Positions 1-8,315 of a stretch of DNA of 64,000 bases are shown here, piece by piece. Source of the DNA: Comamonadaceae bacterium UBA4962 (lineage in GTDB: Bacteria > Pseudomonadota > Gammaproteobacteria > Burkholderiales > Burkholderiaceae_C); contig DHAE01000016.1 of the NCBI GenBank assembly GCA_002397315.1, forward strand, positions 10,938 to 74,937, read 5' to 3'. The position numbers and the translations under genes were made by a program. Each line of letters begins with the position of its first letter. Position 1 is the first letter of the stretch. The notes beneath the pieces are model-generated. The model did no database searches and was not told where the DNA came from. It worked only from the letters and a program-made list of their open reading frames with translations.

Positions 1-472
1 ACGCGTCGAAGCTCTTCACCACGGCCATGAGCACCATCAAATGGCCGTTGATGACGACGAAGAGCAGCAGGGCCATGTGGCCGAAGAAGCGTCCCACCGC
101 ACTCACCTGCCCGCTCGTGGACGGATCGAAGAACGACGCGAAGTTGAGCCCCATCTGCAAACCAATGACTTCGCCCGCCAGTTCGACGGCGGAGAACACC
201 AGGCGCACCGCGAAACCGATCGCCAGGCCCACGGCCACCTGCTGCGCCACGGCACCGAGCGCGTCGCGGCCATTCAGGCTGATCACCGGCTGGTCGGGCA
301 GCGCGGCCTGCGCGCACACCGCCACGAGGAATGCTAGGCCGATCTTGACGCGGACCGGGATGGTGCGCATCGAGAACACGGGCGCGACCGTGAACATCGC
401 CAGGACGCGCAGGAACGGCCACAGCACCGGCGACAGCCAGGCCATGATCTGCGCCTCGGAGAACGTGATCAC
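1..472 (-). CDS. fliR: FliR, flagellar export gate protein (partial, C-terminus outside window)
   Basis: FliR is an inner-membrane component of the flagellar type III export gate, together with FliP and FliQ. About 157 residues are visible, starting at a GTG (472) that reads VITFSEAQIMAWLSPVLWPF. Hydrophobic segments typical of the family follow, with the motif AGEVIGLQMGLNFASFFDP near residues 100-120. The GTG lies 8 bp beyond the fliQ stop; no in-frame ATG is nearer, so it is the natural start. The gene runs off the left edge of the window. It is the last visible gene of the fliLMNOPQR run. Identification is confident from sequence and gene order. Confidence 0.93.
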   Translation of the reverse strand, partial: MITFSEAQIMAWLSPVLWPFLRVLAMFTVAPVFSMRTIPVRVKIGLAFLVAVCAQAALPDQPVISLNGRDALGAVAQQVAVGLAIGFAVRLVFSAVELAGEVIGLQMGLNFASFFDPSTSGQVSAVGRFFGHMALLLFVVINGHLMVLMAVVKSFDA

Positions 473-479
473 GCGGCGG

Positions 480-749
480 TCACGTGACGATGGACGGGAT
501 CGACTCGATGGTGCGCCGGATGTAGTCCACCAGCGAGGAGATCATCCAGGGACCGATGACGGCGAACACGACCATGGCCGCGATCAGCTTGGGCACGAAG
601 GCCAGCGTGGCTTCGTTGATCTGCGTGACGGCCTGGAAGATGCTCACGAGCAGGCCCACGGCCATCACGGTGCCCAGCACGGGCATGGAAACCATGAGCA
701 GCAGCGTGAGCGCGTCGCGGCCCATCGTCAGGACCAGTTGGGAGGTCAT
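480..749 (-). CDS. fliQ: FliQ, flagellar export gate protein
   Basis: This 89-residue protein has the usual FliQ length and two hydrophobic hairpin helices (about residues 13-40 and 52-75), with the conserved motif FQAVTQINEATLAFVPK between them. FliQ forms part of the FliPQR core channel through which rod, hook and filament subunits leave the cytoplasm. It sits between fliP (28 bp upstream) and fliR (7 bp downstream), the standard order, and is surely cotranscribed with them. A good GGAAATT-type ribosome site precedes the ATG at 749. Confidence 0.95.
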   Translation of the reverse strand: MTSQLVLTMGRDALTLLLMVSMPVLGTVMAVGLLVSIFQAVTQINEATLAFVPKLIAAMVVFAVIGPWMISSLVDYIRRTIESIPSIVT

Positions 750-777
750 GGGGAATTTCCTTCTTCGGTCGGGAGCA

Positions 778-1593
778 TCAGGTGACGAAGCTCGCGGCCA
801 GGGAGCCGATCAGCAGGTTCCAGCCGTCCGCCAGCACGAACAGCATGAGCTTGAAGGGCAGCGCCACGAGCACGGGCGACAGCATCATCATCCCCAAGGA
901 CATGAGGATGCTGGACACCACCATGTCGATGACCAGGAACGGGATGAAGATCATGAACCCGATCTGGAACGCCGATTTCAGCTCGCTGGTGACGAAGGCG
1001 GGCACGAGCACGCGCATGGGCGCGGTTTCCGCCGTGGCGTCTGCGGGCAGCTTCGCGAGGCGCGCGAACAGGGAGAAATCGGACTGGCGCGTCTGCTTGA
1101 GCATGAAGGAACGCATCGGCGCCTCGGCGCGCTCCAGGGCCTGCTCGAAGGTGATGGTGTTGTTGCTGTAGGGCTGGTAGGCGTCGGCGTAGACGCGGTC
1201 GAACGTCGGGCCCATGACGAAGAAGGTGAGAAACAGCGACAGGCCGATGATGACCTGGTTCGGCGGCGAGGACTGCGTGCCGAGCGCCTGGCGCAGCAGG
1301 GAGAGCACGATCACGATGCGCGTGAAGCCCGTCATCATGAGCAGCACGGCGGGCAGGAACGACAGGGCCGTGAAGAACAGCAGCGTCTGGATGGGGACCG
1401 AGTAGCTGGTGCCGCCGGCCCCCGCGCCCACGAGCACCGGCAGGCTGCCGCCGCCGCCCGTGGCCTGCGCCCAGACGGAGGGCGCGAGCAGGCAGGCGCC
1501 CCCGCCGGCCACGGCCATGGCGGCGTGCCGCCACCATGGAGCGGCAGCGCCCGCCGTTGTGCTGGCCGTATCGGAGCGGGAGGATTCAACCAT
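778..1593 (-). CDS. fliP: FliP, flagellar export gate protein
   Basis: FliP is the main pore-forming subunit of the flagellar export gate. From the ATG at 1593 the protein has 271 residues. A cleavable signal-like segment covers about residues 22-42 (ending VWAQA), and the membrane core follows with family motifs such as QTLLFFTALSFLPA, FTRIVIVLSLLRQALGT and FLVIDMVVSSILMSLGMMM. A longer open frame continues upstream to 1722, but the 1593 start overlaps the fliO stop by 8 bp, as expected for translational coupling, and the extra N-terminus looks like out-of-frame fliO sequence. Confidence 0.94.
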   Translation of the reverse strand: MVESSRSDTASTTAGAAAPWWRHAAMAVAGGGACLLAPSVWAQATGGGGSLPVLVGAGAGGTSYSVPIQTLLFFTALSFLPAVLLMMTGFTRIVIVLSLLRQALGTQSSPPNQVIIGLSLFLTFFVMGPTFDRVYADAYQPYSNNTITFEQALERAEAPMRSFMLKQTRQSDFSLFARLAKLPADATAETAPMRVLVPAFVTSELKSAFQIGFMIFIPFLVIDMVVSSILMSLGMMMLSPVLVALPFKLMLFVLADGWNLLIGSLAASFVT

Positions 1594-1975
1594 GCGATGC
1601 GGGCGCGTCCTGGCGCCGGGTGGCCGCCGCCATCTCACCGGCGAAGGACGCGGGAGGAGGAACGGTGGCCAGGGGGGACGGCCCTGCGGCCGAGGGATGG
1701 AGCACGTGCAGGCACTGCACATTCTGGGCCGTGACGCCCAGCACGAGCCACACGCGCTGGTGCTCCGGGCCGACCTCCACGGTCACGACGCGCTGCTGCG
1801 GGCCGACCGGAACGGCCGAGAGGACCTTCGCGGCCGCGCCGGCACCGGCCGCGTGGCCGCCCGCTTGGCGCTGCTGGAGGCGGCGCACCAGCCAGGGCAG
1901 CAGCGCCACCGCGGCGATGAACAGGACGACGACGACCAGCGTCTGCCCCATGCCGGCACCGGGAGCGCTATCCAC
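1586..1975 (-). CDS. fliO: FliO, flagellar export apparatus assembly protein
   Basis: This 129-residue protein has one N-terminal transmembrane helix (about residues 12-30, TLVVVVLFIAAVALLPWLV) and a soluble FliO domain (VLSAVPVGPQQRVVTVEVG). FliO helps assemble FliP into the export gate and is not part of the final pore. It lies between fliN (8-bp overlap) and fliP (8-bp overlap), which confirms an otherwise weakly conserved family. The C-terminal 30 residues are Ala/Pro-rich and probably disordered. Confidence 0.9.
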   Translation of the reverse strand: MDSAPGAGMGQTLVVVVLFIAAVALLPWLVRRLQQRQAGGHAAGAGAAAKVLSAVPVGPQQRVVTVEVGPEHQRVWLVLGVTAQNVQCLHVLHPSAAGPSPLATVPPPASFAGEMAAATRRQDAPASHG

Positions 1976-2414
1976 GGCTCACGCGGCGCAGCCGCTCCGA
2001 AGGCGTCACCACGTCGGTGAGGCGGATGCCGAACTTGTCGTTGACGACCACCACCTCGCCCTGGGCGATGAGGTAGCCGTTGACGAGTACGTCCATCGGC
2101 TCGCCGGCCAGCGCGTCGAGTTCCACGACGGAGCCCTGGGCGAGCTGCAGGATGTACTTGATGGGCACCTTGGTGCGGCCCAGTTCCACGGACAGCTGGA
2201 CGGGGATGTCCAGCACCATGTTGATGTCGTTGACCGGCGCTTCGTTGCTCGAGGAGAACGGCCGCACGGGATCGCCGGCCAGCGGGCCGCCCTGGTCGAC
2301 CGGCTGCGGTTCGTCGGAGTTCTTCTGCTCTTCCAGCGCCTCGGCCCAGCCAGCGAACGGATCGTCCGCCGCGCCCTTGCCGTCGTTGTCGTTGTTGTCG
2401 CCTTCAGTTGACAT
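1968..2414 (-). CDS. fliN: FliN, C-ring motor switch protein
   Basis: FliN forms the lower part of the flagellar C-ring and helps dock the FliH-FliI export complex. The protein has 148 residues: an acidic, low-complexity N-terminal tail (about 1-60) and a C-terminal SpoA domain (about 65-145) with the conserved run LDIPVQLSVELGRTKVPI and the ending GIRLTDVVTPSERLRRV. The start overlaps the fliM stop by 11 bp, indicating translational coupling. Confidence 0.95.
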   Translation of the reverse strand: MSTEGDNNDNDGKGAADDPFAGWAEALEEQKNSDEPQPVDQGGPLAGDPVRPFSSSNEAPVNDINMVLDIPVQLSVELGRTKVPIKYILQLAQGSVVELDALAGEPMDVLVNGYLIAQGEVVVVNDKFGIRLTDVVTPSERLRRVSRG

Positions 2415-3408
2415 TCTTTTCTCCCAGCCAGTTCACATCGGGGTTGCGCAGGCACTCCTCGATGCGGATGGCGTACTTGGAATTGTGCGTGCCGTACTGG
2501 CACTCGAAGATCGGCACCCCGCCGATCGACGCCTGGATGCGCGGTTCGCGGTCGAGTTCGATGAAGTCGCCGGGCTTCATCGCGAGCAACTGTTCCACCG
2601 TGGCGTCGGCACGGGCGAGTTCGGCCACGAGCGTCACCTCGGCCGCCTGGATCTCGCGCGTCAGCACGCGCACCCAGCGGCGGTCCACCTCGATGGAGTC
2701 GCCCTGGGTGGACGAATACAGCACGTCGCGGATGGGCTCCAGCGTCGCGTAGGGCATGCAGATGTGGATGGCGCCCGACAGGTCGCCGATTTCGAGCTGG
2801 AACGCGGTGGACACCACGATCTCGCTCGGCGTCGCGATGTTCGCGAACTGCGGTTGCATCTCGGAGCGCTGGTATTCCAGCTCCAGCGGGTAGATGCCGT
2901 GCCAGGCCTTCTTGTATTCGGCGCAGATCACGTCCACCAGGCGGTTGATGACGCGCTGCTCGGTGGGGGAGAAATCCCGGCCTTCGATGCGGGTCTGGAA
3001 CTTGCCCACGCCGCCGTAGAGCGTGTCGATGATGCCGAACACGAGGGACGGCTCGCAGACGATCAGTCCGCTGCCGCGCAGCGGCCGGATGGCCACGATG
3101 TTGAAGTTGGTGGGCACCGCCAGTTCGCGCAGGAAGGCGCTGTAGCGCTGCACGGACACCGTGCCCACCGAGATCTCGGGGCTGCGGCGGATGAAGTTGA
3201 ACAGGCCGATGCGGAAATTGCGCGCGAACCGCTCGTTGACGATTTCCATCGTCGGCATGCGGCCACGGACGATCCGCTCCTGGCTGGAGATGTCGTAGTT
3301 GCGGATGGCACCGGTGTCCGCCGCTTCCTCGACGGACTTCTGGCTCTCGCCGGTGACCCCTTCCAGCAGGGCATCGACTTCTTCCTGGGAAAGGAATGAC
3401 TCGCTCAT
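2404..3408 (-). CDS. fliM: FliM, C-ring switch protein binding CheY-P
   Basis: This is a full-length 334-residue FliM. The N-terminal peptide MSESFLSQEEVDALLEGV is the conserved CheY-phosphate-binding motif. The CheC-like middle domain (about 45-230) contains GLFNFIRRSPEISVG, and a SpoA domain (about 250-330) ends the protein. FliM links chemotaxis signalling (cheY at 28.6 kb) to motor reversal. The ATG at 3408 has an AGGAGATT ribosome site and lies 19 bp after the fliL stop. Part of the fliLMNOPQR run. Confidence 0.97.
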   Translation of the reverse strand: MSESFLSQEEVDALLEGVTGESQKSVEEAADTGAIRNYDISSQERIVRGRMPTMEIVNERFARNFRIGLFNFIRRSPEISVGTVSVQRYSAFLRELAVPTNFNIVAIRPLRGSGLIVCEPSLVFGIIDTLYGGVGKFQTRIEGRDFSPTEQRVINRLVDVICAEYKKAWHGIYPLELEYQRSEMQPQFANIATPSEIVVSTAFQLEIGDLSGAIHICMPYATLEPIRDVLYSSTQGDSIEVDRRWVRVLTREIQAAEVTLVAELARADATVEQLLAMKPGDFIELDREPRIQASIGGVPIFECQYGTHNSKYAIRIEECLRNPDVNWLGEKNVN

Positions 3409-3427
3409 CGGGAATCTCCTGCCGGGG

Positions 3428-4015
3428 TCATTGGATGATGAAGCTCGAGAACAGGACCTGCCGCACGGGGTTGGTGTCGGCCTTCGGCGCGGGTGCTTCC
3501 TCGTCGTCCTCTTCGTCGCTCGCGCGCCGCTTGCGCGGCTTGGGCACGGTGTAGCCGAGAGGGCGCGAGACCTCGCGGCGGATGTCGACGGCCAGCTTCT
3601 CCTTGCCTTCGCGGCCCAGCAGCTCTTCGGAGGTGCGCTGCGACACGAGCATCAGGACGGCGCTGCGGATGCTCGGCAGATACTGCTTGACCAGGTCCGA
3701 CGTCTTGGCGTCCGCCAGTTCCAGGGTGATGCCGATCTGGGCGAAGCGTTCACCGCCCGGATCAGCAAGGTTCACCACCATGTTCTCGATGGGCAGGAAG
3801 GTGGGGGCCACCTTCGGGGCGGCGGGCGCGGCGGCCTTGGCCTGGTGGCCGCCGCCACCGCCCTCTTCGTCCTCGTCGCCGTGGCTGCGTTTGGAAAGCA
3901 TGAACCAGGCCGCGCCTCCACCGGCCAGCACCAGCACCAGGACGATGGCGATGATCAGGACGAGCTTCTTGCTCTTGGGCTTGGCTGCAGCGTCGGCAGG
4001 CGGGGAGGCGGACAC
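3428..4015 (-). CDS. fliL: FliL, flagellar basal body-associated protein
   Basis: FliL is a single-pass inner-membrane protein that surrounds the stator and supports motor torque. I place the start at a GTG (4015), preceded by AAGGA at good spacing, which gives 195 residues: a short Lys-rich cytoplasmic part, one transmembrane helix (about residues 18-38, LVLIIAIVLVLVLAGGGA), a His/Gly/Glu-rich linker and the periplasmic FliL domain. An upstream in-frame ATG at 4102 would add 29 Arg-rich residues with no family character. About 190 bp separate this gene from fliK, the largest gap in the fli operon. The gap holds a small palindrome (GGCCA-TTAT-TGGCC, 4135-4148), so an internal promoter is possible but not identified. 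Confidence 0.92.
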   Translation of the reverse strand: MSASPPADAAAKPKSKKLVLIIAIVLVLVLAGGGAAWFMLSKRSHGDEDEEGGGGGHQAKAAAPAAPKVAPTFLPIENMVVNLADPGGERFAQIGITLELADAKTSDLVKQYLPSIRSAVLMLVSQRTSEELLGREGKEKLAVDIRREVSRPLGYTVPKPRKRRASDEEDDEEAPAPKADTNPVRQVLFSSFIIQ

Positions 4016-4207
4016 GTCGGATTTCCTTGCGCAACGGATTCTGGGAGAGGCCCGGAAGGCCACCGGAGACCGGCGGCCGCGCGGGCGGGCCGCGCTCGGC
4101 ACCGAGCGCAGGCTTCTTGCATGGGGCCATTATTGGCCACCGGCGCGGCGGATAATAGCCAGAATAGCAACGGAAAGGCCCGCTTTCCCCCGGGCCGCCG
4201 GCCGGCC

Positions 4208-5644
4208 TCAGGCGAAGACGTCGAGCGCGCGGTCCGGGCGTGCCGCCGGGCGGGCGAGGCTACTGCCGTCCTGGGCCATGCCACCCGCGGCCTGCACGCG
4301 GCCGACGCGGGCGCCTGCATCGCCCCGCCCGGCAGGGCGTCCCTGGGCATCGCCGCCAGCGCTTCCGCCGCCCGACTGGCCGATGCTCACCCCGGCCAGC
4401 TCCAGCCCTTCGCCACGCAGCAGTTCACGGAGCTGGGCGACACTGGTGTCCAGCAGGTCGCGCGTCTGTGCCTGGTCGCTGCGGAAGGCCACGTGGGCCT
4501 CGTTGCCCGAAAGCGATACGGAAATCTCGACGGGCTGGCCCTCCCGGTCGATCGTGAGCTCGGCATTCTGCGTCTTCTGGTGCACCCAGAAGGCCACCTG
4601 CTCCGCGACCTGGTCCTCCAGCGGCCCCTGGAAACCATCCGCCACGCCCGCCGTGCCGTCGCCCGCCGGGCCCGCGCTCCCGAAGGGCGCGGACTGGAGG
4701 CCGTCGGCGGCCATGGGCTGGGCGGAGCGTTCGCCCCCGGAGGAGGACTGGAAAGCGGCGTCTTGCCGGCCGCCCGTGCCCGTCTGCTGCGCCAGGGCCT
4801 GCAGATCGCCGCTGCCGCCGGGGGGATTGCCTTGTCCGGCCTCGGCCCCGCGCGCGGTAGCTCCGGGTGCTCCCGCCAGGGAAGCCCCGATGTCGCGACG
4901 GTCTCCGCCCGGAGCGGCCGAGGACGCCGCGGCGGCCATCGCCGTCGCGGCATGCGCGAGCCCCGCCGGCAGCGCATCGTCCTTGCCGCCCAGGAAGGGA
5001 ACCGCGAAGCTGCCGCCTCCCGCAACGCTGCCGTCGGCCCCGTTGCCCGCGCCCATGGCGGAGTGCGCTGCGCGCGTGGAGCCGGCGCGCAGCGCGGCGA
5101 ATCCCTTGCCGCCCGCGGCGGCGGTAGAACCCGACAGGTCGCCCGCGCCGTCGATGAGTGCCGTCTGGCCCACGAGGCTGTTCGCGTCCATGAGGCCGGC
5201 CGGCCGCAATGCCTGGCCCAGGGTGCCCGTTCCGGCACCCGCGGCGTTGCCGGACCATGCCGCGACGGCGGCCGTGCCGGTGCCGGGCAGAAGTCCCTGC
5301 AGCGCCACCGAGAGCGGGTCCATGCCGGGCAGCGCGGGCGATGCCGGGGCTCCGGAACCGTCCCCGGTGAAGGCCGCAATGGCGGCCGTTCCGGTGTCCG
5401 TGCCCGCAGCGGCATCCATGCCCAGGCCCGCGCCGGCATCCAGGGTTTCCAGCCCCGTGCCGAGCGAAGCGAGCAGCATCGAGAAGCCGCCCTGCCCGGC
5501 AGCGGCGGCGGTGGCATCGGTGGCGGCGTCCGCCGCGGGCTGGCCGCCGGCGGCCTTGCCGGCGCCGCGCGTGCCCTTGGCCTCGTGGCCGGCATGGGCC
5601 GAAGACGTGCCCCGGGAGGCATGGGTGCGGATGTCGTTGCTCAT
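4208..5644 (-). CDS. fliK: FliK, flagellar hook-length control protein
   Basis: FliK is an exported molecular ruler that stops hook growth and switches the export gate to filament substrates. The protein has 478 residues. The first 330 are a Gly/Ala-rich, low-complexity ruler region. The C-terminal hook-length-control domain lies at about 340-425, with EQVAFWVHQKTQNAELTI and PVEISVSLSGNEAHVAF. A further 50-residue Gly/Arg-rich tail follows. The ATG overlaps the fliJ stop by 4 bp (ATGA). Identification rests on the C-terminal domain and position; the N-terminal region is too variable to compare. Confidence 0.92.
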   Translation of the reverse strand: MSNDIRTHASRGTSSAHAGHEAKGTRGAGKAAGGQPAADAATDATAAAAGQGGFSMLLASLGTGLETLDAGAGLGMDAAAGTDTGTAAIAAFTGDGSGAPASPALPGMDPLSVALQGLLPGTGTAAVAAWSGNAAGAGTGTLGQALRPAGLMDANSLVGQTALIDGAGDLSGSTAAAGGKGFAALRAGSTRAAHSAMGAGNGADGSVAGGGSFAVPFLGGKDDALPAGLAHAATAMAAAASSAAPGGDRRDIGASLAGAPGATARGAEAGQGNPPGGSGDLQALAQQTGTGGRQDAAFQSSSGGERSAQPMAADGLQSAPFGSAGPAGDGTAGVADGFQGPLEDQVAEQVAFWVHQKTQNAELTIDREGQPVEISVSLSGNEAHVAFRSDQAQTRDLLDTSVAQLRELLRGEGLELAGVSIGQSGGGSAGGDAQGRPAGRGDAGARVGRVQAAGGMAQDGSSLARPAARPDRALDVFA

Positions 5645-6123
5645 GGTGATGGTTCCTCTGGCCCGTCCGGGCCCTGCCCCGCGACCGGGGCCTTGCCGAA
5701 CCGCAGCGCGGCGCGCTCGTCCGTTTGTTTCTGATCCCGCCGCGCCTCGGCCTGGCCGAGTTCGTGGCGCCGCCGCTCCACGACCTTGCGCAGCGCCGCG
5801 ACGCGCAACTCGGCCTGCAGCAGTGCCTGGCCCGCGGCGCGCACACGGCCATCCTGCTCGCCGATCACGTTGTTCTGCAGGCCCACGGCATGCCCGAGGC
5901 GCGCCATGAACTGGTAGTGGTGGTACATCACCTCCGGCTTGACCGTGGCGTCGGCGCGCATGCCCCAGCGGCCCTCGGTCTCCTGGGCGTAGTTCTGCAG
6001 CTGCTGCAGCTGCGCCTCCGAGGCACTGCGGGCGCGCTGCAGGTCCTGCAGGGCCTGGCGTGCCGCGTCCCGCTGGCGCTCCGCCATCTCGACGGCGACG
6101 AGGAATGCCTGAAGGGAAGCCAT
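5641..6123 (-). CDS. fliJ: FliJ, flagellar export chaperone/ATPase stalk
   Basis: FliJ is a coiled-coil protein that fits into the FliI hexamer and links the ATPase to FlhA. The 160-residue sequence is almost wholly helical and heptad-rich (for example AERQRDAARQALQDLQRAR near residues 14-32). The C-terminal 25 residues are Pro/Gly-rich. It lies 19 bp after the fliI stop and overlaps fliK by 4 bp. Length and coiled-coil pattern fit the family. Confidence 0.92.
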   Translation of the reverse strand: MASLQAFLVAVEMAERQRDAARQALQDLQRARSASEAQLQQLQNYAQETEGRWGMRADATVKPEVMYHHYQFMARLGHAVGLQNNVIGEQDGRVRAAGQALLQAELRVAALRKVVERRRHELGQAEARRDQKQTDERAALRFGKAPVAGQGPDGPEEPSP

Positions 6124-6142
6124 GGCTCGATCCTCTTTCCGG

Positions 6143-7585
6143 TCAGGCCTGCGGGCCCAGCACGGCCGCCATGGACTGCAGGCTGTCCTGCATCGGAGCC
6201 GATTCGAACATGCTCTGCTGCAGGAACGCGGCCATGGCCGGCTGCAGGCGGATCGCTTCGTCGAGCGCCGGGTCTGATCCGCTCATGTAGGCGCCGACCT
6301 GGATCAGGTCGCGGCTCTTCTGGTAGCGCGAATAGGTGGCCCGGAAGCGGCGCGCGAGGTCGAAGTGCTCGCGCGAGGCCACGTTGTGCATGACGCGCGA
6401 GGCGGATTGCTCGATGTCGATCGCGGGGAAGTGGCCGGTCTCGGCCAGCGCGCGCGACAGCACGATGTGCCCGTCGAGGATGGCCCGCGCCGAGTCGGCG
6501 ATCGGATCCTGCTGGTCGTCGCCCTCGGAGAGCACGGTGTAGAACGCGGTGATGGAGCCCACGCCGTGCAGACCGTTGCCGCTGCGCTCGACCAGCGCCG
6601 GCAGCTTGGCGAAGCAACTGGGCGGATAGCCCTTGGTGGCCGGGGGCTCGCCGATGGCCAGGGCGATCTCGCGCTGGGCCATGGCATAGCGGGTGAGCGA
6701 ATCCATGAGCAGCAGCACGTGCTGGCCCTTGTCGCGGAAGTGTTCCGCGATGGCGGTGGCATAGGCGGCGCCCTGCATGCGCAGCAGCGGCGGCGCATCG
6801 GCCGGTGCGGCCACCACCACGGCGCGCCCGCGGTCCTGCGCGCCCAGGATGTCCTCGACGAATTCCTTGACCTCCCGGCCCCGCTCGCCGATGAGGCCGA
6901 CGACGATCACGTCGGCCTGGGTGTAGCGGGCCATCATGCCGAGCAGCACGCTCTTGCCCACGCCCGAGCCCGCGAACAGCCCCAGGCGCTGCCCGCGGCC
7001 CACCGTGAGCAGGGCGTTGATCGCGCGCACGCCGGTGTCCAGCATCTCGCGCACGGGATCGCGGTCCATGGCGTTGATCTGGCGGCGGTCCATGGGCTCG
7101 GAGGACACGTTCTGCACCGGGCCGCCATGGTCCAGCGGCAGGCCCTGCGAATCCACCACACGGCCCAGCAGGCCGTCGCCCATGGGCAGGCGCAGCACGC
7201 CCGCGGCGGTCGAGGGCCGCGTGGCATCGCCCAGCCGCGGCACGGGCACGTAGGGCGCGGCGGGCACGACGCTCGCGCCGCTGGAGAGGCCGTGGATGTC
7301 CCCGGCCGGCATCAGGAAGGCCCGGTCGCCCGAGAAGCCGACCACCTCGGCCAGCACCGCCTCGTGGCCGGGCATCTGCACCAGGCACTGCGAGCCCACG
7401 GGAACCCGGATGCCGACGGCCTCCAGGACGAGGCCCGTCAGCCGGGTGAGCGTGCCGCGGGTTTCCAGCGGAGCGGCGTCGGCCACGCGCGCCCGCGCTC
7501 CGGCGAGGAACTCGCTCCAGGGCGCGGCCGGCGCAGCGCCGACCTGCGCTTCGGGGATGCCGTCATGCACCACACCGTCAGCCAT
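6143..7585 (-). CDS. fliI: FliI, flagellum-specific export ATPase
   Basis: FliI is the hexameric ATPase that powers substrate loading at the flagellar export gate. The 480-residue product has a Walker A motif (AGSGVGKS, about residue 200), a Walker B region ending LLLMDSLTRYAMAQRE, and the F1-beta-like ASREHFDLARRFRATYSRYQ region. I chose the ATG at 7585, which has GGGG about 6 bases upstream; an ATG two codons earlier (7591) would leave almost no spacing. The start overlaps the fliH stop by 8 bp. An in-frame extension to 7975 is the fliH shadow. Confidence 0.96.
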   Translation of the reverse strand: MADGVVHDGIPEAQVGAAPAAPWSEFLAGARARVADAAPLETRGTLTRLTGLVLEAVGIRVPVGSQCLVQMPGHEAVLAEVVGFSGDRAFLMPAGDIHGLSSGASVVPAAPYVPVPRLGDATRPSTAAGVLRLPMGDGLLGRVVDSQGLPLDHGGPVQNVSSEPMDRRQINAMDRDPVREMLDTGVRAINALLTVGRGQRLGLFAGSGVGKSVLLGMMARYTQADVIVVGLIGERGREVKEFVEDILGAQDRGRAVVVAAPADAPPLLRMQGAAYATAIAEHFRDKGQHVLLLMDSLTRYAMAQREIALAIGEPPATKGYPPSCFAKLPALVERSGNGLHGVGSITAFYTVLSEGDDQQDPIADSARAILDGHIVLSRALAETGHFPAIDIEQSASRVMHNVASREHFDLARRFRATYSRYQKSRDLIQVGAYMSGSDPALDEAIRLQPAMAAFLQQSMFESAPMQDSLQSMAAVLGPQA

Positions 7586-8315
7586 GGCCATCCCCGTCGA
7601 TCTTCCAGGCGCTCGACAAACCCAGCGCCGCGATGGCCCGGCGCCAGCGCCGGTCGAGCGAACCGTCCACCACCATGCCGGCGGATTCGACGATGCAGTC
7701 GCCCTCGGACACGGCCGCATCGGGCACCCACTGCACCTTGGCGCCGGTGTACTCGGCCGTGAGCGGCTGCTCCAGGAACTGCCAGTCGGCCGGATGCAGG
7801 CGCACGGTGGCGTGCCGCCCCTCCGACACCAGCATGCCCAGCGCCTCGCGCACCACGGGCAGCAGGGCCTGGGGGCCGGACGACAACTCCTGCCGGACGA
7901 CCTGGCGGGCGATGTCGCAGGCCAGGGCCAGGATGTCCTGGGCCATCTGCTGCTGCAGCGCGGCCAGGCCCGCATCCGCCGCCTGGACCACGCGCTCGAG
8001 CTGCGCGGCGGTTTCGCGGCCCTGGCCGGCGATGTAGTCGTCCATGCGCTGCTGCCACGCGAGGGAGGCCTCCTCCTCGCCCTGCGCCCGGCCCTGGGCG
8101 AACGCCTCCTGGCGGGCCGCTTCGAGGGCCTCCAGGTGGGTGGCCTCGTCGATGCCCGGGGGCGGCAGCTCGGGCGCCTCGGGCTCGGCGGTTTCGGGCG
8201 CCGGCACGGGATCGGAGCCGTCCACGGCGCCGAAATGCCATTGCGCCACTTCGGCGATCTCTTCGCTGGGAATGAAGCGCGTGTACGCGCCGCGGGGGCT
8301 ATACGAATGCGTCAT
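7578..8315 (-). CDS. fliH: FliH, export ATPase regulator
   Basis: FliH dimerises, binds FliI and FliN, and restrains ATPase activity. The 245-residue protein has an acidic/Pro-rich N-terminus (about 1-60), a long helical stalk with small-residue spacing (about 70-125, including QEAFAQGRAQGEEEASLAWQ) and the C-terminal FliH/HrpE-like domain (about 130-240). It overlaps the fliG stop by 17 bp and fliI by 8 bp, so the three are coupled. Confidence 0.93.
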   Translation of the reverse strand: MTHSYSPRGAYTRFIPSEEIAEVAQWHFGAVDGSDPVPAPETAEPEAPELPPPGIDEATHLEALEAARQEAFAQGRAQGEEEASLAWQQRMDDYIAGQGRETAAQLERVVQAADAGLAALQQQMAQDILALACDIARQVVRQELSSGPQALLPVVREALGMLVSEGRHATVRLHPADWQFLEQPLTAEYTGAKVQWVPDAAVSEGDCIVESAGMVVDGSLDRRWRRAIAALGLSSAWKIDGDGHG